From contig NZ_QZMS01000007.1 of NCBI RefSeq assembly GCF_003614885.1, forward strand, positions 558,001 to 622,000: a stretch of 64,000 nucleotides of DNA, read 5' to 3'. Both the position numbers and the translations under genes were made by a program. Shown here one piece after another: positions 36,870-45,772 of this stretch. Numbering within the stretch: the first letter of the stretch is position 1; each line of letters opens with the position of its first letter. The stretch comes from Photobacterium salinisoli (GTDB taxonomy: Bacteria > Pseudomonadota > Gammaproteobacteria > Enterobacterales > Vibrionaceae). The notes beneath the pieces are model-generated. The model searched no databases. It was given only the letters and a program-made list of their open reading frames with translations, and was not told the origin of the DNA.

Positions 36870-38360
36870 ATGTTTAGATATGGTGTTGATCAACTCAATC
36901 TGGATATTGTAAACGGCATAGCGGATGGCAGTATCAAAGCGGAACTCTGTGAAGAAGCGCTCGACAAAATCAATGCAAGCCGTCGTAATGTGGACATCAT
37001 TGCCGCCTCAGACAAGGCGGTATACGGCATCAATACCGGATTCGGCCCGCTGTGTGACACTCAAATTTCACCGGAAGAAACGCATCTGTTACAAAAAAAC
37101 CTCCTGATTACCCATGCGGTGGGTGTGGGTGAGCCGATTGCGAAATCCATCTCAAAACTGATGCTGATCACCAAGATACATGCCTTAAGTCAGGGTTACT
37201 CGGGTATTCGTCTGGAAGTTGTTCAGCGTATGCTGGCGTTCCTCGAAAAGGATCTGATCCCTGTTGTGCCGGAGCAAGGCTCTGTTGGCGCGTCGGGTGA
37301 TCTGGCACCGCTTTCTCACCTGTTTTTGCCCCTGATCGGTGAAGGTGAATTCTGGCAGGGTGACGGCATAGTACCAGCCGCACAAGCGCTGCGTGAAAAT
37401 GACTTAGAACCGCTTGAGCTGCATGCAAAAGAAGGTCTGGCACTGATCAACGGCACACAGTTTATTCTGTCTCATGCCATTACCGCACTCACCAAAATGC
37501 GTTATCTGCTTGATTTAGCTGATCTGGCCGGCGCGATGAGTATCGAGGGAATGCAGGGCAGTGGTTCGCCATTCAGAGAAGAGCTGCACCTGACGCGTGC
37601 ATTTGCCGGTAACCTCGAAGTCGCCGCCCGCATGAGACGTTTCTTCAAAGACTCACAGAACATGGCCTCGCATGCTGATTGTGTCCGCGTGCAAGACCCT
37701 TATTCCCTGCGCTGTATTCCGCAGGTGCATGGTGCGTCGCGTAATGCTTACAATCACTTGAAAGAACTGGCTGAAATTGAAATGAATTCAGTGACTGATA
37801 ACCCGATTGTTATCAGCTCCGAAGAAGCCATTTCCGGCGGTAGTTTCCATGGGCAACCGCTGGCAATGGTGCTGGATTATGCCTCTATTGCTGCAGCGGA
37901 ACTGGGTAATATTTCAGACCGTCGCTGCTACCTTCTGCTTGAAGGCTTACACGGTTTGCCGCGTCTTTTGACAGCATCCGGTGGCCTGAACTCGGGCATG
38001 ATGATCCCGCAATACGTGACAGCGGCGCTGGTCACTGAAAACAAATCACTCTGTTTTCCACCGTCTGCTGACAGCGTGCCGACCTCTATGGGTCAGGAAG
38101 ATCACGTGTCTATGGGCAGTATATCGGGCAGAAAGCTGAATCAGATTTTAGGTAACCTGGAAAAGATCTTAGCTATCGAACTGATGTATGCAGCGCAAGC
38201 GATTGAATTCAGACGTCCGAATCGCTGTTCAGATTTGATTGAAGAAAACTACCGAATTATTCGTGAGAAAGTGGCCAAGCTGGAAGAAGACCGCCTGCTG
38301 AAGCCAGACATCGATGCCATGATCGCATTGGTGAAAACACAAGCGTTTAATGTGAACTGA
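36870..38360 (+). CDS. hutH: Histidine ammonia-lyase, divergent type
   Basis: 496 residues from the ATG at 36870, preceded by AGGAG. MIO-type aromatic amino acid lyase: the self-cyclising Ala-Ser-Gly is at 141-143 in GSVGASGDLAPLSH, the catalytic Tyr at 52 in VYGINTGFG, and H82 in ITHAVGVG. The Glu in AAQAIEFRRP sits where HAL, but not phenylalanine lyase, has the glutamate that binds the histidine side chain. It makes urocanate and ammonia from histidine. The sequence around THAVGVGEPI and PLCDTQISPEE recalls the Bacteroidota-type HutH more than the 511-residue Vibrio form (from memory). hutU follows 15 bases later. Confidence 0.9.
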   Translation: MFRYGVDQLNLDIVNGIADGSIKAELCEEALDKINASRRNVDIIAASDKAVYGINTGFGPLCDTQISPEETHLLQKNLLITHAVGVGEPIAKSISKLMLITKIHALSQGYSGIRLEVVQRMLAFLEKDLIPVVPEQGSVGASGDLAPLSHLFLPLIGEGEFWQGDGIVPAAQALRENDLEPLELHAKEGLALINGTQFILSHAITALTKMRYLLDLADLAGAMSIEGMQGSGSPFREELHLTRAFAGNLEVAARMRRFFKDSQNMASHADCVRVQDPYSLRCIPQVHGASRNAYNHLKELAEIEMNSVTDNPIVISSEEAISGGSFHGQPLAMVLDYASIAAAELGNISDRRCYLLLEGLHGLPRLLTASGGLNSGMMIPQYVTAALVTENKSLCFPPSADSVPTSMGQEDHVSMGSISGRKLNQILGNLEKILAIELMYAAQAIEFRRPNRCSDLIEENYRIIREKVAKLEEDRLLKPDIDAMIALVKTQAFNVN

Positions 38361-38375
38361 AGGGAGCCTGTAAGA

Positions 38376-40388
38376 ATGGACACTGTAATCAATTTTCAAG
38401 AACAAATTCGACAAGGGATCCCTAGCGTACTGCCGGAGCCTAAACCGTATCCGGCCGGTGTCAACCGTGCGCCCAAACGCAAAGACATTCTGACGCCGGA
38501 AGAAAAGCAATTGGCCATTCGCAATGCATTGCGTTATTTCCCGAAAGAATGGCATCAGGAACTGGCTGCGGAGTTTGCCCAGGAACTGAAAGATTTTGGC
38601 CGCATTTATATGTACCGCTTCAAGCCGGACTTCGACCTGAAAGCGCGCGCTATTTCAGATTATCCGGCGAAATGCGAGCAGGCAGCCGCCATCATGCTGA
38701 TGATCGATAACAACCTGGATCCGGCTGTGGCGCAGCACCCTGAAGAGCTCATCACTTACGGTGGTAACGGTGCGGTATTCCAGAACTGGGCCCAATACCT
38801 GCTGACCATGAAATACTTAAGTGAAATGGAAAGCGACCAGACGCTCCATTTGTACTCAGGTCATCCTATGGGTCTGTTCCCGTCGTCGGAAGAGGCACCG
38901 CGCGTTGTTGTGACGAACGGTATGATGATCCCGAACTACTCAAAACCAGATGACTGGGAAAAATTCAACGCATTAGGCGTGACGCAATACGGGCAGATGA
39001 CAGCGGGTTCGTTTATGTATATCGGCCCGCAGGGCATCGTACACGGCACCACTATTACTGTCATGAACGCCTTCCGCAAGGTGCTGGAAAAAGGTCAAAG
39101 CCCGAAAGGGAAGATCTTCCTGACAGCGGGTCTGGGCGGCATGAGTGGTGCACAACCAAAAGCCGGTAACATCGCCAACTGTATTACGGTATGTGCCGAA
39201 GTGAATCCGAAAGCGGCGATTAAACGTCACGAACAAGGCTGGGTCGATGAGCTGATCGACAATATGGATGCGTTGGTCGAACGTGTTCGTGCAGCGCAAG
39301 CCAACGACGAAGTGGTCTCGATTGCCTTTATCGGCAACGTGGTGGATGTGTGGGAAACCTTCTACGAGAAGGACATATTTATCCACCTGGGTTCGGATCA
39401 GACATCGCTGCACAACCCTTGGTCAGGCGGTTACTACCCGGTTGACATCAGCTATGACGAATCGAACCGCCTTATCCGTGAAGAGCCAGAGCTGTTCAAG
39501 GTAAAAGTACAAGACACACTGAAGCGTCATGCGGATGCGGTAAATAAACACACAGCTCGCGGCACTTATTTCTTTGACTACGGCAATGCTTTCCTGCTTG
39601 AAGCGTCGCGTGCTGGTGGCGATGTGATGGCTGAAAACGGCATCGACTTTAAATACCCGTCATACGTACAGGACATTCTGGGTCCTATGTGTTTTGACTA
39701 TGGTTTTGGCCCGTTCCGTTGGGTGTGTACTTCAGGCAAGCCGGAAGATCTGGACAGAACCGATGCGATTGCCGCTGAGGTGCTGAACAAGATTATGGCC
39801 GAGTCGCCGGAAGAAATTCAGCAACAGATGCAAGACAACATCACTTGGATCAAAGATGCGAAGCAAAACAAACTGGTGGTCGGTTCACAAGCGCGTATTC
39901 TGTACGCTGATTCGCAAGGTCGAATGGAAATTGCCAAAGCGTTTAACGATGCGATCAATCGCGGTGAAATCGGTCCTGTAGTGCTGGGCCGCGACCACCA
40001 CGACGTCAGTGGCACGGATTCACCATTCCGTGAAACGTCAAACATCTATGATGGCAGCCGCTTTACGGCGGATATGGCCATCCACAACGTGATTGGTGAC
40101 GGCTTCCGCGGCGCGACCTGGGTCTCTATCCATAACGGTGGTGGCGTAGGCTGGGGTGAAGTGATCAACGGCGGTTTTGGCATGTTGCTTGACGGCAGTG
40201 AAAGCGCCGAACGCAGGCTGAAGTCTATGTTACTGTTCGATGTTAACAACGGCATTGCACGTCGCAGCTGGGCGCGTAACAAAGAAGCGAATTTCGCGAT
40301 TCAGCGCGAAATGGCAAGAACGCCTAAGCTCAAAGTGACATTAGCGAACCAGGTTGACGATGAGATCATCAACAAACTGACATTCTAA
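38376..40388 (+). CDS. hutU: Urocanate hydratase, long type
   Basis: 670 residues, about 110 longer than the usual proteobacterial urocanase (about 555) and near the length of the long bacterial and animal forms. The NAD-binding motif GLGGMSGAQPKAG and the active-site Cys region GPMCFDYGFGPFRWV are intact, as are the glycine-rich HNGGGVGWGEVINGGFG. It converts urocanate to imidazolonepropionate. It forms an operon with hutH, and a strong terminator follows. hutI and hutG are absent here, so the later steps must be encoded elsewhere. Confidence 0.94.
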   Translation: MDTVINFQEQIRQGIPSVLPEPKPYPAGVNRAPKRKDILTPEEKQLAIRNALRYFPKEWHQELAAEFAQELKDFGRIYMYRFKPDFDLKARAISDYPAKCEQAAAIMLMIDNNLDPAVAQHPEELITYGGNGAVFQNWAQYLLTMKYLSEMESDQTLHLYSGHPMGLFPSSEEAPRVVVTNGMMIPNYSKPDDWEKFNALGVTQYGQMTAGSFMYIGPQGIVHGTTITVMNAFRKVLEKGQSPKGKIFLTAGLGGMSGAQPKAGNIANCITVCAEVNPKAAIKRHEQGWVDELIDNMDALVERVRAAQANDEVVSIAFIGNVVDVWETFYEKDIFIHLGSDQTSLHNPWSGGYYPVDISYDESNRLIREEPELFKVKVQDTLKRHADAVNKHTARGTYFFDYGNAFLLEASRAGGDVMAENGIDFKYPSYVQDILGPMCFDYGFGPFRWVCTSGKPEDLDRTDAIAAEVLNKIMAESPEEIQQQMQDNITWIKDAKQNKLVVGSQARILYADSQGRMEIAKAFNDAINRGEIGPVVLGRDHHDVSGTDSPFRETSNIYDGSRFTADMAIHNVIGDGFRGATWVSIHNGGGVGWGEVINGGFGMLLDGSESAERRLKSMLLFDVNNGIARRSWARNKEANFAIQREMARTPKLKVTLANQVDDEIINKLTF

Positions 40389-40413
40389 ATCAGTTGTCAC
40401 TCATTGTTTCCTG

Positions 40414-40443
40414 AAAGCCCCGTTTTGACGGGGCTTTTTCTTT
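40414..40443 (+). terminator. Rho-independent terminator of hutHU
   Basis: AAAGCCCCGT (40414-40423) and ACGGGGCTTT (40428-40437) form a perfect 10-bp stem over TTTG, followed by a T-rich run. Confidence 0.92.
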
Positions 40444-40474
40444 TGGGCTTTTATCCATCTGATACACCCTGCGA

Positions 40475-41830
40475 CTACAAGCGTAAAATACTCCAGTAAC
40501 CCGCCACATCGACGGTAAATTTTGTCTGTTCCTGTAAATGCACACGCAGCGCTTCGAGGGCGTCGGGGTCGCCGTGAATCAGCTGAATGGGTGTCTTTTT
40601 CGCCAGTGCCGATTGCTGTAACCATTGGGTCAGTTCAAGGTAATCCGCATGACCAGACAGGCTGGAAAGCATTTTTATCGAGGCACGCAGCGGTATCCAT
40701 TCGCCGTGGATTTTCACCGTCTCAACACCTGCCAGCATTTTTGCACCCCGTGTCCCTCCTGCCTGATAACCGGTAAACAAGACGGTGGTTTTGGGGCTGC
40801 TGAGCAAGCGTTTGAAGTGGTGCAGAATGCGTCCTCCTGTTGCCATCCCGCTGCCGGCAAGAATGATGTGCGGGAAGGCTTGCTTTTCAATCGCCTTCGA
40901 CTCATCCACGGTACGGATATAAATAATGTCATTGCACATGCGATGACATTCGCTGGCATTGAGCCGGTGCTGTTCATGGTACTGACAAAAAATATCAGAG
41001 ACTTGAATGGCCATCGGACTATCAAGGTAAACGGGGATTCTGGGGATTCTCTTTTCTTCCATCAAGGTTGCCAGCATATGTTGCAAAGCCTGTGCCCGTC
41101 CCACCGCAAAGGCAGGAATCAGTAAGACGCCACCATGGTTCGCAACCTGGTTGACTATTTCTGCCAGTTCTTCAAATGGGTCTTGCTTATCGTGCTGCCG
41201 GTTGCCGTAAGTGGACTCCATCAGAAGAAGATCAAGCGAGGGCAGCGGTCGGGGAGGCCTCATCAGCACATCGTGAAAGCGGCCGACATCCCCGGAAAAC
41301 CCCACGCGTTTTCCTTCTGCTTCCACAATAATACTGGCAGCACCGAGAATATGTCCCGCCGGTTGCAGATAAAAACGGATATCTCCGACGTCGACTGATT
41401 CGTCAAAATCTACCGGTTGAAATAGTGCCATGCAGTCTTCTGCATTCTGCCTGTCGTAGAGCGGCTCTGGCTGTTCATGCTTGCCCAAATGGTGTTTGTT
41501 GTAATACCTGGCGTCCTCTTCGTGGATGTGGCCGCTGTCTGCCAGCAGAATCCGGCACAGATCTTTGGTCGCGTGATGCGTATAGACCGGGCCGCGAAAG
41601 CCGTGTTTGTACAGCACAGGCAGATAACCAGAGTGGTCGAGATGAGCATGCGTTAACAGAACGGCGTCGAGTTTTTCGATATCCATAGGCAATGTCTGCC
41701 AATTTCGCTCCCGCAGCCACTTATAGCCCTGAAACAGACCACAATCGATCAGCACACTGGTTCGTTCTGTCTCCAAAAGAAACTTGGATCCCGTTACCGT
41801 TTCAGTACCACCAAGAAAAGTAATCTTCAT
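40475..41830 (-). CDS. MBL-fold/beta-CASP RNA exonuclease-like protein
   Basis: 451 residues. The metallo-beta-lactamase domain starts MKITFLGGTETVTGSKF and carries the zinc motif HAHLDH (H61, H63, D65, H66). A beta-CASP domain lies at about 235-370, and a C-terminal RMMBL-type region follows with SGHADYLEL and LIHGDPDALEAL. This is the YSH1/CPSF-73-like bacterial family of predicted RNA exonucleases; DNA or other RNA substrates cannot be excluded. RBS GAGG sits six bases before the ATG, inside a short upstream reading frame whose stop overlaps this start. Confidence 0.88.
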   Translation of the reverse strand: MKITFLGGTETVTGSKFLLETERTSVLIDCGLFQGYKWLRERNWQTLPMDIEKLDAVLLTHAHLDHSGYLPVLYKHGFRGPVYTHHATKDLCRILLADSGHIHEEDARYYNKHHLGKHEQPEPLYDRQNAEDCMALFQPVDFDESVDVGDIRFYLQPAGHILGAASIIVEAEGKRVGFSGDVGRFHDVLMRPPRPLPSLDLLLMESTYGNRQHDKQDPFEELAEIVNQVANHGGVLLIPAFAVGRAQALQHMLATLMEEKRIPRIPVYLDSPMAIQVSDIFCQYHEQHRLNASECHRMCNDIIYIRTVDESKAIEKQAFPHIILAGSGMATGGRILHHFKRLLSSPKTTVLFTGYQAGGTRGAKMLAGVETVKIHGEWIPLRASIKMLSSLSGHADYLELTQWLQQSALAKKTPIQLIHGDPDALEALRVHLQEQTKFTVDVAGYWSILRL

Positions 41831-42039
41831 TGATACCTCGCTTTCATCTGTTTGAGCGATTCAAAATTGTCAGGCGCGGTTCTACTGCTCAAAGAGTCAT
41901 GCCAATGGGATTGGGCTGTGTACCAGGTTTTGCCTTTCGTTAAATGGCCACGGCTATCGGTTAGATTAGGTACGACGGGCACCTTATTCAAGGCGCTTGG
42001 GTCTGCGACCATAACCATTGCTGGTGGTGAGCTTGACAC
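41827..42039 (-). CDS. Possible 70-residue leader gene upstream of the exonuclease gene
   Basis: Reading frame from a GTG at 42039 to a TGA at 41827-41829 that overlaps the exonuclease ATG in an ATGA arrangement, a typical sign of translational coupling. The product is polar and basic near its C-terminus (LKQMKARYQ) with a GKTWYTAQSHWHDS stretch. No family is recognised and the RBS is poor, so the start is unsure. It could also be a chance frame; the opposite strand is open as well over part of it. Confidence 0.35.
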   Translation of the reverse strand: MSSSPPAMVMVADPSALNKVPVVPNLTDSRGHLTKGKTWYTAQSHWHDSLSSRTAPDNFESLKQMKARYQ

Positions 42040-42129
42040 CGTTTGAGATTATCCCGCCTTCTTATCAGCGATTTGCGTTGCGTCTAAGTGCTCGTACAGA
42101 AAATGTGTGATTGAACTCACAGAGTATTT

Positions 42130-42171
42130 ACTTAGCCTGCTAACTATATTATATTGCTTAGCAGGCTAAGT
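42130..42171 (+). promoter_or_regulatory. Twin SlyA-box operator over the slyA-like promoter
   Basis: Two palindromes of the form TTAGC-NN-GCTAA lie at 42132-42143 (CT centre) and 42158-42169 (AG centre), 26 bases apart. Together they also form a larger perfect inverted repeat with 14-base arms. The AT-rich spacer holds a likely -10 (TATATT, about 42145-42150). The sequence is the known SlyA consensus (TTAGCAAGCTAA) with variant centres, so self-repression by the downstream regulator is the natural reading. Confidence 0.8.
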
Positions 42172-42187
42172 AATTTGGTAAAGTACC

Positions 42188-42670
42188 ATGATTCAAGATA
42201 TGAACATTCTTCGCGATCTCCCGTTAGCTGAGCAACTCAGCCGCGTTTCCCGTTTATGGAAGATGGTGGCAGACCGTGAACTGGCCCCTTTGGGTCTCAC
42301 TCATCCGCGCTGGACAGCGTTGTGGAAACTGCAGCGACTGGGCGATAACGTCAGTCAGAAAACATTGGCAGAAGCGCTGGAAATTGAACTGGCCTCGCTG
42401 ATGCGCACTTTAAAGCAGCTTGAAGAGCAATCGCTGGTCACACGCCGTTGCTGCGACAGCGATAAGCGCGCCCGGATTGTCAGCCTGACGGAAGAAGGGC
42501 GGCAACTGCTTACCCTGATGGAAGCGCGCATCATGCAGGTGCGCAAACAACTGCTATCGAATATTAGCAGTCAGGAATTACAGAAGCTGGGCTTGATTCT
42601 GGAGCAGATTGCCCACAATGCGCTGGATTCTCTGAACACAGAACACAATAACGATCCTAAGGAGAAGTAA
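42188..42670 (+). CDS. slyA: SlyA-like MarR-family regulator
   Basis: 160 residues. The winged-helix core has LTHPRWTALWKLQRLG, SQKTLAEALEIELASLMRTLKQLEEQSLVTRR and DSDKRARIVSLTEEG, closely following SlyA layout ([24 protein letters not shown] in E. coli). MarR/SlyA dimers bind palindromes and release DNA on binding small aromatic compounds. It is first in an operon with an HlyD-type adaptor seven bases later and a DUF2955 membrane protein, genes like ydhJ and ydhK that sit next to slyA in E. coli. Twin SlyA boxes cover its promoter. Confidence 0.8.
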   Translation: MIQDMNILRDLPLAEQLSRVSRLWKMVADRELAPLGLTHPRWTALWKLQRLGDNVSQKTLAEALEIELASLMRTLKQLEEQSLVTRRCCDSDKRARIVSLTEEGRQLLTLMEARIMQVRKQLLSNISSQELQKLGLILEQIAHNALDSLNTEHNNDPKEK

Positions 42671-42676
42671 ACATTT

Positions 42677-43735
42677 ATGACACCTGATCAAAAATTTGCC
42701 CGCTGGATTAAATACGCCTGTTTCGCATTTGTGCTGGTCTTTGCCTATTTTTTGATGGCCGACTTGGCTATGCCTTTGACCCCACAAGCGATGGCGACCC
42801 GGGTGGTGACCAAAGTCGCTCCCCGAGTGAGTGGCCCGGTCACCGAAATACATGTGCATAATAATCAGGCCGTCCATCAGGGCGATGTGCTGTTTGTTAT
42901 CGACCCGGCTCCCTATCAACTGGCTGTCGAACAAGCTCGCCTGAATCTGGAAAAAGTGATCCAGAATAACAGCCAGCTCGATGCGTCTATTCTGGCCGCA
43001 AAGGCAGAAGTTGCGGCGAATGAAGCCATTTTGCAACAAAAAACACGCGAAGCGCATCGCCTGAGCACGCTGTTTCATCGTAACGGCACCTCACAACAAC
43101 TGCGTGATGATGCCCAGAGTGCCGCTGTCGCAGCCAAAGCGAATTTGTCTGCCTCGCAAGCGCGCCTGAAAGAGCTGGAGGTCAGCCGGGGTGAAATCAG
43201 CGATAAAAATCTGAGCATTCGGGTAGCGAAAAATCAGCTGCAACAGGCAGAACTGAATCTGTCCTATACCCGGGTTGAAGCCAAACGAGACGGTGTGATC
43301 ACCAACCTGCAGCTGGAGCAGGGCGCATACGCATCTGCCGGTAATCCGCTGGTGGCGCTGGTATCAACGGATGTCGACATTATTGCCGATTTCCGCGAGA
43401 AGAGCCTGCGACATTTCAGTAACGACAGCCAGGCGCTGGTTGCTTTCGACAGTCAGCCGGGGCAGGTCTTCACTGCACGTATCAGCAGTTTGGATGCAGG
43501 TGTCAGTGCCGGTCAGTTTGATGCAAATGGGCGTCTTGCCACGCCGACAGAGTCTAACCGATGGGTACGGGATGCCCAGCGGATGCGTCTTCACCTGAAC
43601 ATTGAAGGCGGAGCGCCGCAACACTTACCCGCCGGTGCGCGTGCCACGGTACAGCTGGTGCCGGACAGTGGCCTGTTTGCCTGGATGGCTAAAGCTCAGA
43701 TTAAATTCCTCAGTGCGCTGCACTACATTTACTAA
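42677..43735 (+). CDS. HlyD/EmrA-type membrane fusion protein
   Basis: 352 residues. A single N-terminal membrane helix (about 12-30) is followed by a split biotinyl-lipoyl-like domain (APRVSGPVTEIHVHNNQAVHQGDVLFVIDPAPY), a long coiled-coil hairpin (about 85-200) and the returning half (YTRVEAKRDGVITNLQLEQGAYA). This is the periplasmic adaptor of an efflux system, analogous to E. coli YdhJ/AaeA. The gene lies between the SlyA-like regulator and the DUF2955 protein. No outer-membrane TolC-like gene is next to it, so it would recruit one from elsewhere. Confidence 0.88.
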   Translation: MTPDQKFARWIKYACFAFVLVFAYFLMADLAMPLTPQAMATRVVTKVAPRVSGPVTEIHVHNNQAVHQGDVLFVIDPAPYQLAVEQARLNLEKVIQNNSQLDASILAAKAEVAANEAILQQKTREAHRLSTLFHRNGTSQQLRDDAQSAAVAAKANLSASQARLKELEVSRGEISDKNLSIRVAKNQLQQAELNLSYTRVEAKRDGVITNLQLEQGAYASAGNPLVALVSTDVDIIADFREKSLRHFSNDSQALVAFDSQPGQVFTARISSLDAGVSAGQFDANGRLATPTESNRWVRDAQRMRLHLNIEGGAPQHLPAGARATVQLVPDSGLFAWMAKAQIKFLSALHYIY

Positions 43736-43747
43736 GCCGGAGGTGCC

Positions 43748-44788
43748 ATGAAATTATGGGATCACCCGATGTCGGAAAACGATTTCCGTCAGTGTCTGCG
43801 GATTGCCACCGGTGCCACGCTCGGTTTTGCCATCAGTAAGATTTTCGGTTGGAACTACGGCGTCTTTTTTACTGTTACCCCCATGCTGCTGCTGGGTATG
43901 GTGCCTGTCATGAGTGCACATGCCGCGCGTCAGCTGTTGGCTGCGGCGATAGTGTGCGGGTTGGAAGTGGGGATACTGGGCGGGTTCTTTGGCGGGCATC
44001 CGGGCATGATGACTCTGATTGCTTTCGTGCTTTTTCTGTACAAATTTGCCTGTATGTCCAAAGGGACGCTTTTCCTGTTCGGGGCGAACAGCGTACTCAG
44101 CCTGAGCATTATGCTGCACTTTGCCAGTTATCCGAGTTCAGATTTGAATGATCTGATATTCAGTAATCTGCTGGCCAATGTGCTGTCGGTGGTGATTGCT
44201 TACCTGATGACGTTTTTGATCCCTGATGCCGAACCCCGTCAGCCGCCAGCGCGTCCCAGCGAGCCGAAAGGGTCCCACCGGATGCGCCATGAAGCGCTGA
44301 TGGGGGCCAGTATTGCTACCATGTCGTTTCTGGTTTTCCAGATCTTTGATCTCAATGATTCGATGTCGGCTCAGGCAACCACTTTGTTACTGCTATTTCC
44401 GATGAACTGGAATGGCGCCTTGGGTTATGCCCGTAAACGGGCGATGGGCACAATCATGGGGGTCGCCTTTGGTATGGCAGGGCAGTTGTTATTGTACGAC
44501 TGGTCCGGGATGCTGGTATTGATTATTCCCTTGCTCTGGATAGGCGCCATGCTGTTCAGCTATATGCATGTTAAGGAGTCGAGTGGTTCAGGCGCCGGTT
44601 TTGGCGGGCTGACAACCCTGGGGATTTTGTACGGGCAGTATCTGACCCCGGGCAATGATCTGGTGTTCAGTGCGCTCTACCGGGTGAGCAGTATCTTCTT
44701 CGCGATAGTGACTACTTTGCTGGTAACCTACCTGATTCACCGCTTACTGAACAGCTTTGAAGCCACACGTTTCAGCCCGGCTCAGTAG
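43748..44788 (+). CDS. DUF2955 (FUSC-like) inner-membrane efflux component
   Basis: 346 residues with two blocks of membrane helices (about 18-165 and 190-330) separated by a charged loop at 160-185, the layout of aromatic-acid exporter/FUSC-type proteins. FRQCLRIATGATLGFAISK at the N-terminus resembles the first conserved helix of AaeB/YdhK. With the adaptor 12 bases upstream it should form an AaeAB-like pump for aromatic or weak-acid compounds; the substrate is inference. RBS GGAGGTGCC precedes the ATG. Confidence 0.83.
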   Translation: MKLWDHPMSENDFRQCLRIATGATLGFAISKIFGWNYGVFFTVTPMLLLGMVPVMSAHAARQLLAAAIVCGLEVGILGGFFGGHPGMMTLIAFVLFLYKFACMSKGTLFLFGANSVLSLSIMLHFASYPSSDLNDLIFSNLLANVLSVVIAYLMTFLIPDAEPRQPPARPSEPKGSHRMRHEALMGASIATMSFLVFQIFDLNDSMSAQATTLLLLFPMNWNGALGYARKRAMGTIMGVAFGMAGQLLLYDWSGMLVLIIPLLWIGAMLFSYMHVKESSGSGAGFGGLTTLGILYGQYLTPGNDLVFSALYRVSSIFFAIVTTLLVTYLIHRLLNSFEATRFSPAQ

Positions 44789-44916
44789 TGGAGGGGAATG
44801 TAATAGGAATTAGCCGGTACTTTCATGCCAGCGCGTGCTGCCTCACTTACTTCAACCTTATTCCTCTCAATGGTATGCTTTCTGACACATATAAAGTGGA
44901 TGGGTGGGGATTCAAT

Positions 44917-45612
44917 ATGTATGCCTTTAATGAGTCAGTCTGGATAGCAGATGGTAATGCGGTGCCGTTTTTTACTCTGCCATACACAACCCGTATGACA
45001 GTGGTGATACTGCCTGACGGAAAATTGTGGGTGCATAGTCCGATTGAGCTGACCACAGAGTTGGCGGAAGCGGTCAATGCCTTGGGGGAGGTGAGTTATT
45101 TAATCGCGCCAAATCATTTACATCACCTGTTTGTTGCTCAGTGGCAGCAGGCTTATCCCAATGCAACCACGTTCGGGACGAAAGAAGTGATTCACAAGCG
45201 CAGTGATCTTCACTTCGACGATGAGCTTACCTCATCATCGGATTACCCTTGGCAGCCTGCTATTGAACAATTGCTGTTTACCGGCTCGAAAGCGATGCAG
45301 GAATGTGTTTTTTTTCATCCGGAAACACGCACGCTGATACTGACTGATCTGATAGAAAATTTTCCAGCCGATTCTTTTAAACCCTGGCAAAGGGTGATCG
45401 CTAAAAGTGCAGGAGTGATGGCGCCTAGCGGCAAAACCCCTCTCGACTGGCGTTTATCCTTTTATCTGAACAAGCCAGAGGCCCGGCGTCACATTGAGCA
45501 CATACTGAGCTGGGAACCGCAGACCATAGTGCTGGCGCACGGGGAACTGATCACACAGGATGCTGTGGCTTTTTTACGACGCGCGTTTTCCTGGCTTAAA
45601 CCCGGCTCATAG
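44917..45612 (+). CDS. DUF4336 family protein
   Basis: 231 residues from the ATG at 44917 (MYAFNESVWIADGN), chosen because GGGGA lies six bases before it; an upstream GTG at 44788 overlapping the previous stop would add 43 residues of unlikely sequence. The family resembles a metallo-beta-lactamase fold: LPDGKLWVHSPIELT, LIAPNHLHHLFV, LTDLIENF and IVLAHGEL occur in order. Several usual metal ligands appear changed, so catalysis is doubtful. It follows the efflux genes in the same direction and may share their transcript. Confidence 0.72.
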   Translation: MYAFNESVWIADGNAVPFFTLPYTTRMTVVILPDGKLWVHSPIELTTELAEAVNALGEVSYLIAPNHLHHLFVAQWQQAYPNATTFGTKEVIHKRSDLHFDDELTSSSDYPWQPAIEQLLFTGSKAMQECVFFHPETRTLILTDLIENFPADSFKPWQRVIAKSAGVMAPSGKTPLDWRLSFYLNKPEARRHIEHILSWEPQTIVLAHGELITQDAVAFLRRAFSWLKPGS

Positions 45613-45723
45613 CCTGAGTACAACCGCACCTTTCTATGAGCGCTGTCACATATTGTTATGATACATGCTTCTCAGGCATATGATTTCAATTTTCTTTGAT
45701 TTCAGATAACTAATAGGACGATA

Positions 45724-45765
45724 CCCTGCTGCAAAATAAGCGCTTTGTTGCTTATTTTGGCAGGG
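45724..45765 (+). promoter_or_regulatory. 5'-UTR hairpin that buries the ribosome binding site of the chemoreceptor gene
   Basis: CCCTGC (45724-45729), a TG bulge, then CAAAATAAGC (45732-45741) pair with GCTTATTTTG (45750-45759) and GCAGGG (45760-45765) over an 8-base loop. The CAGGG that serves as the Shine-Dalgarno for the GTG at 45773 lies in the 3' arm, so the folded RNA would hide it. No T-run follows. Confidence 0.55.
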
Positions 45766-45772
45766 ACATCAC

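Noticed and set aside
40625..41125. 166-codon frame opposite the beta-CASP exonuclease gene
   Set aside because: Shadow frame inside a conserved coding region without an RBS or family features.
41852..42046. 64-codon plus-strand frame before the slyA-like gene
   Set aside because: No RBS, no family features, and it lies opposite a frame with better coupling evidence.
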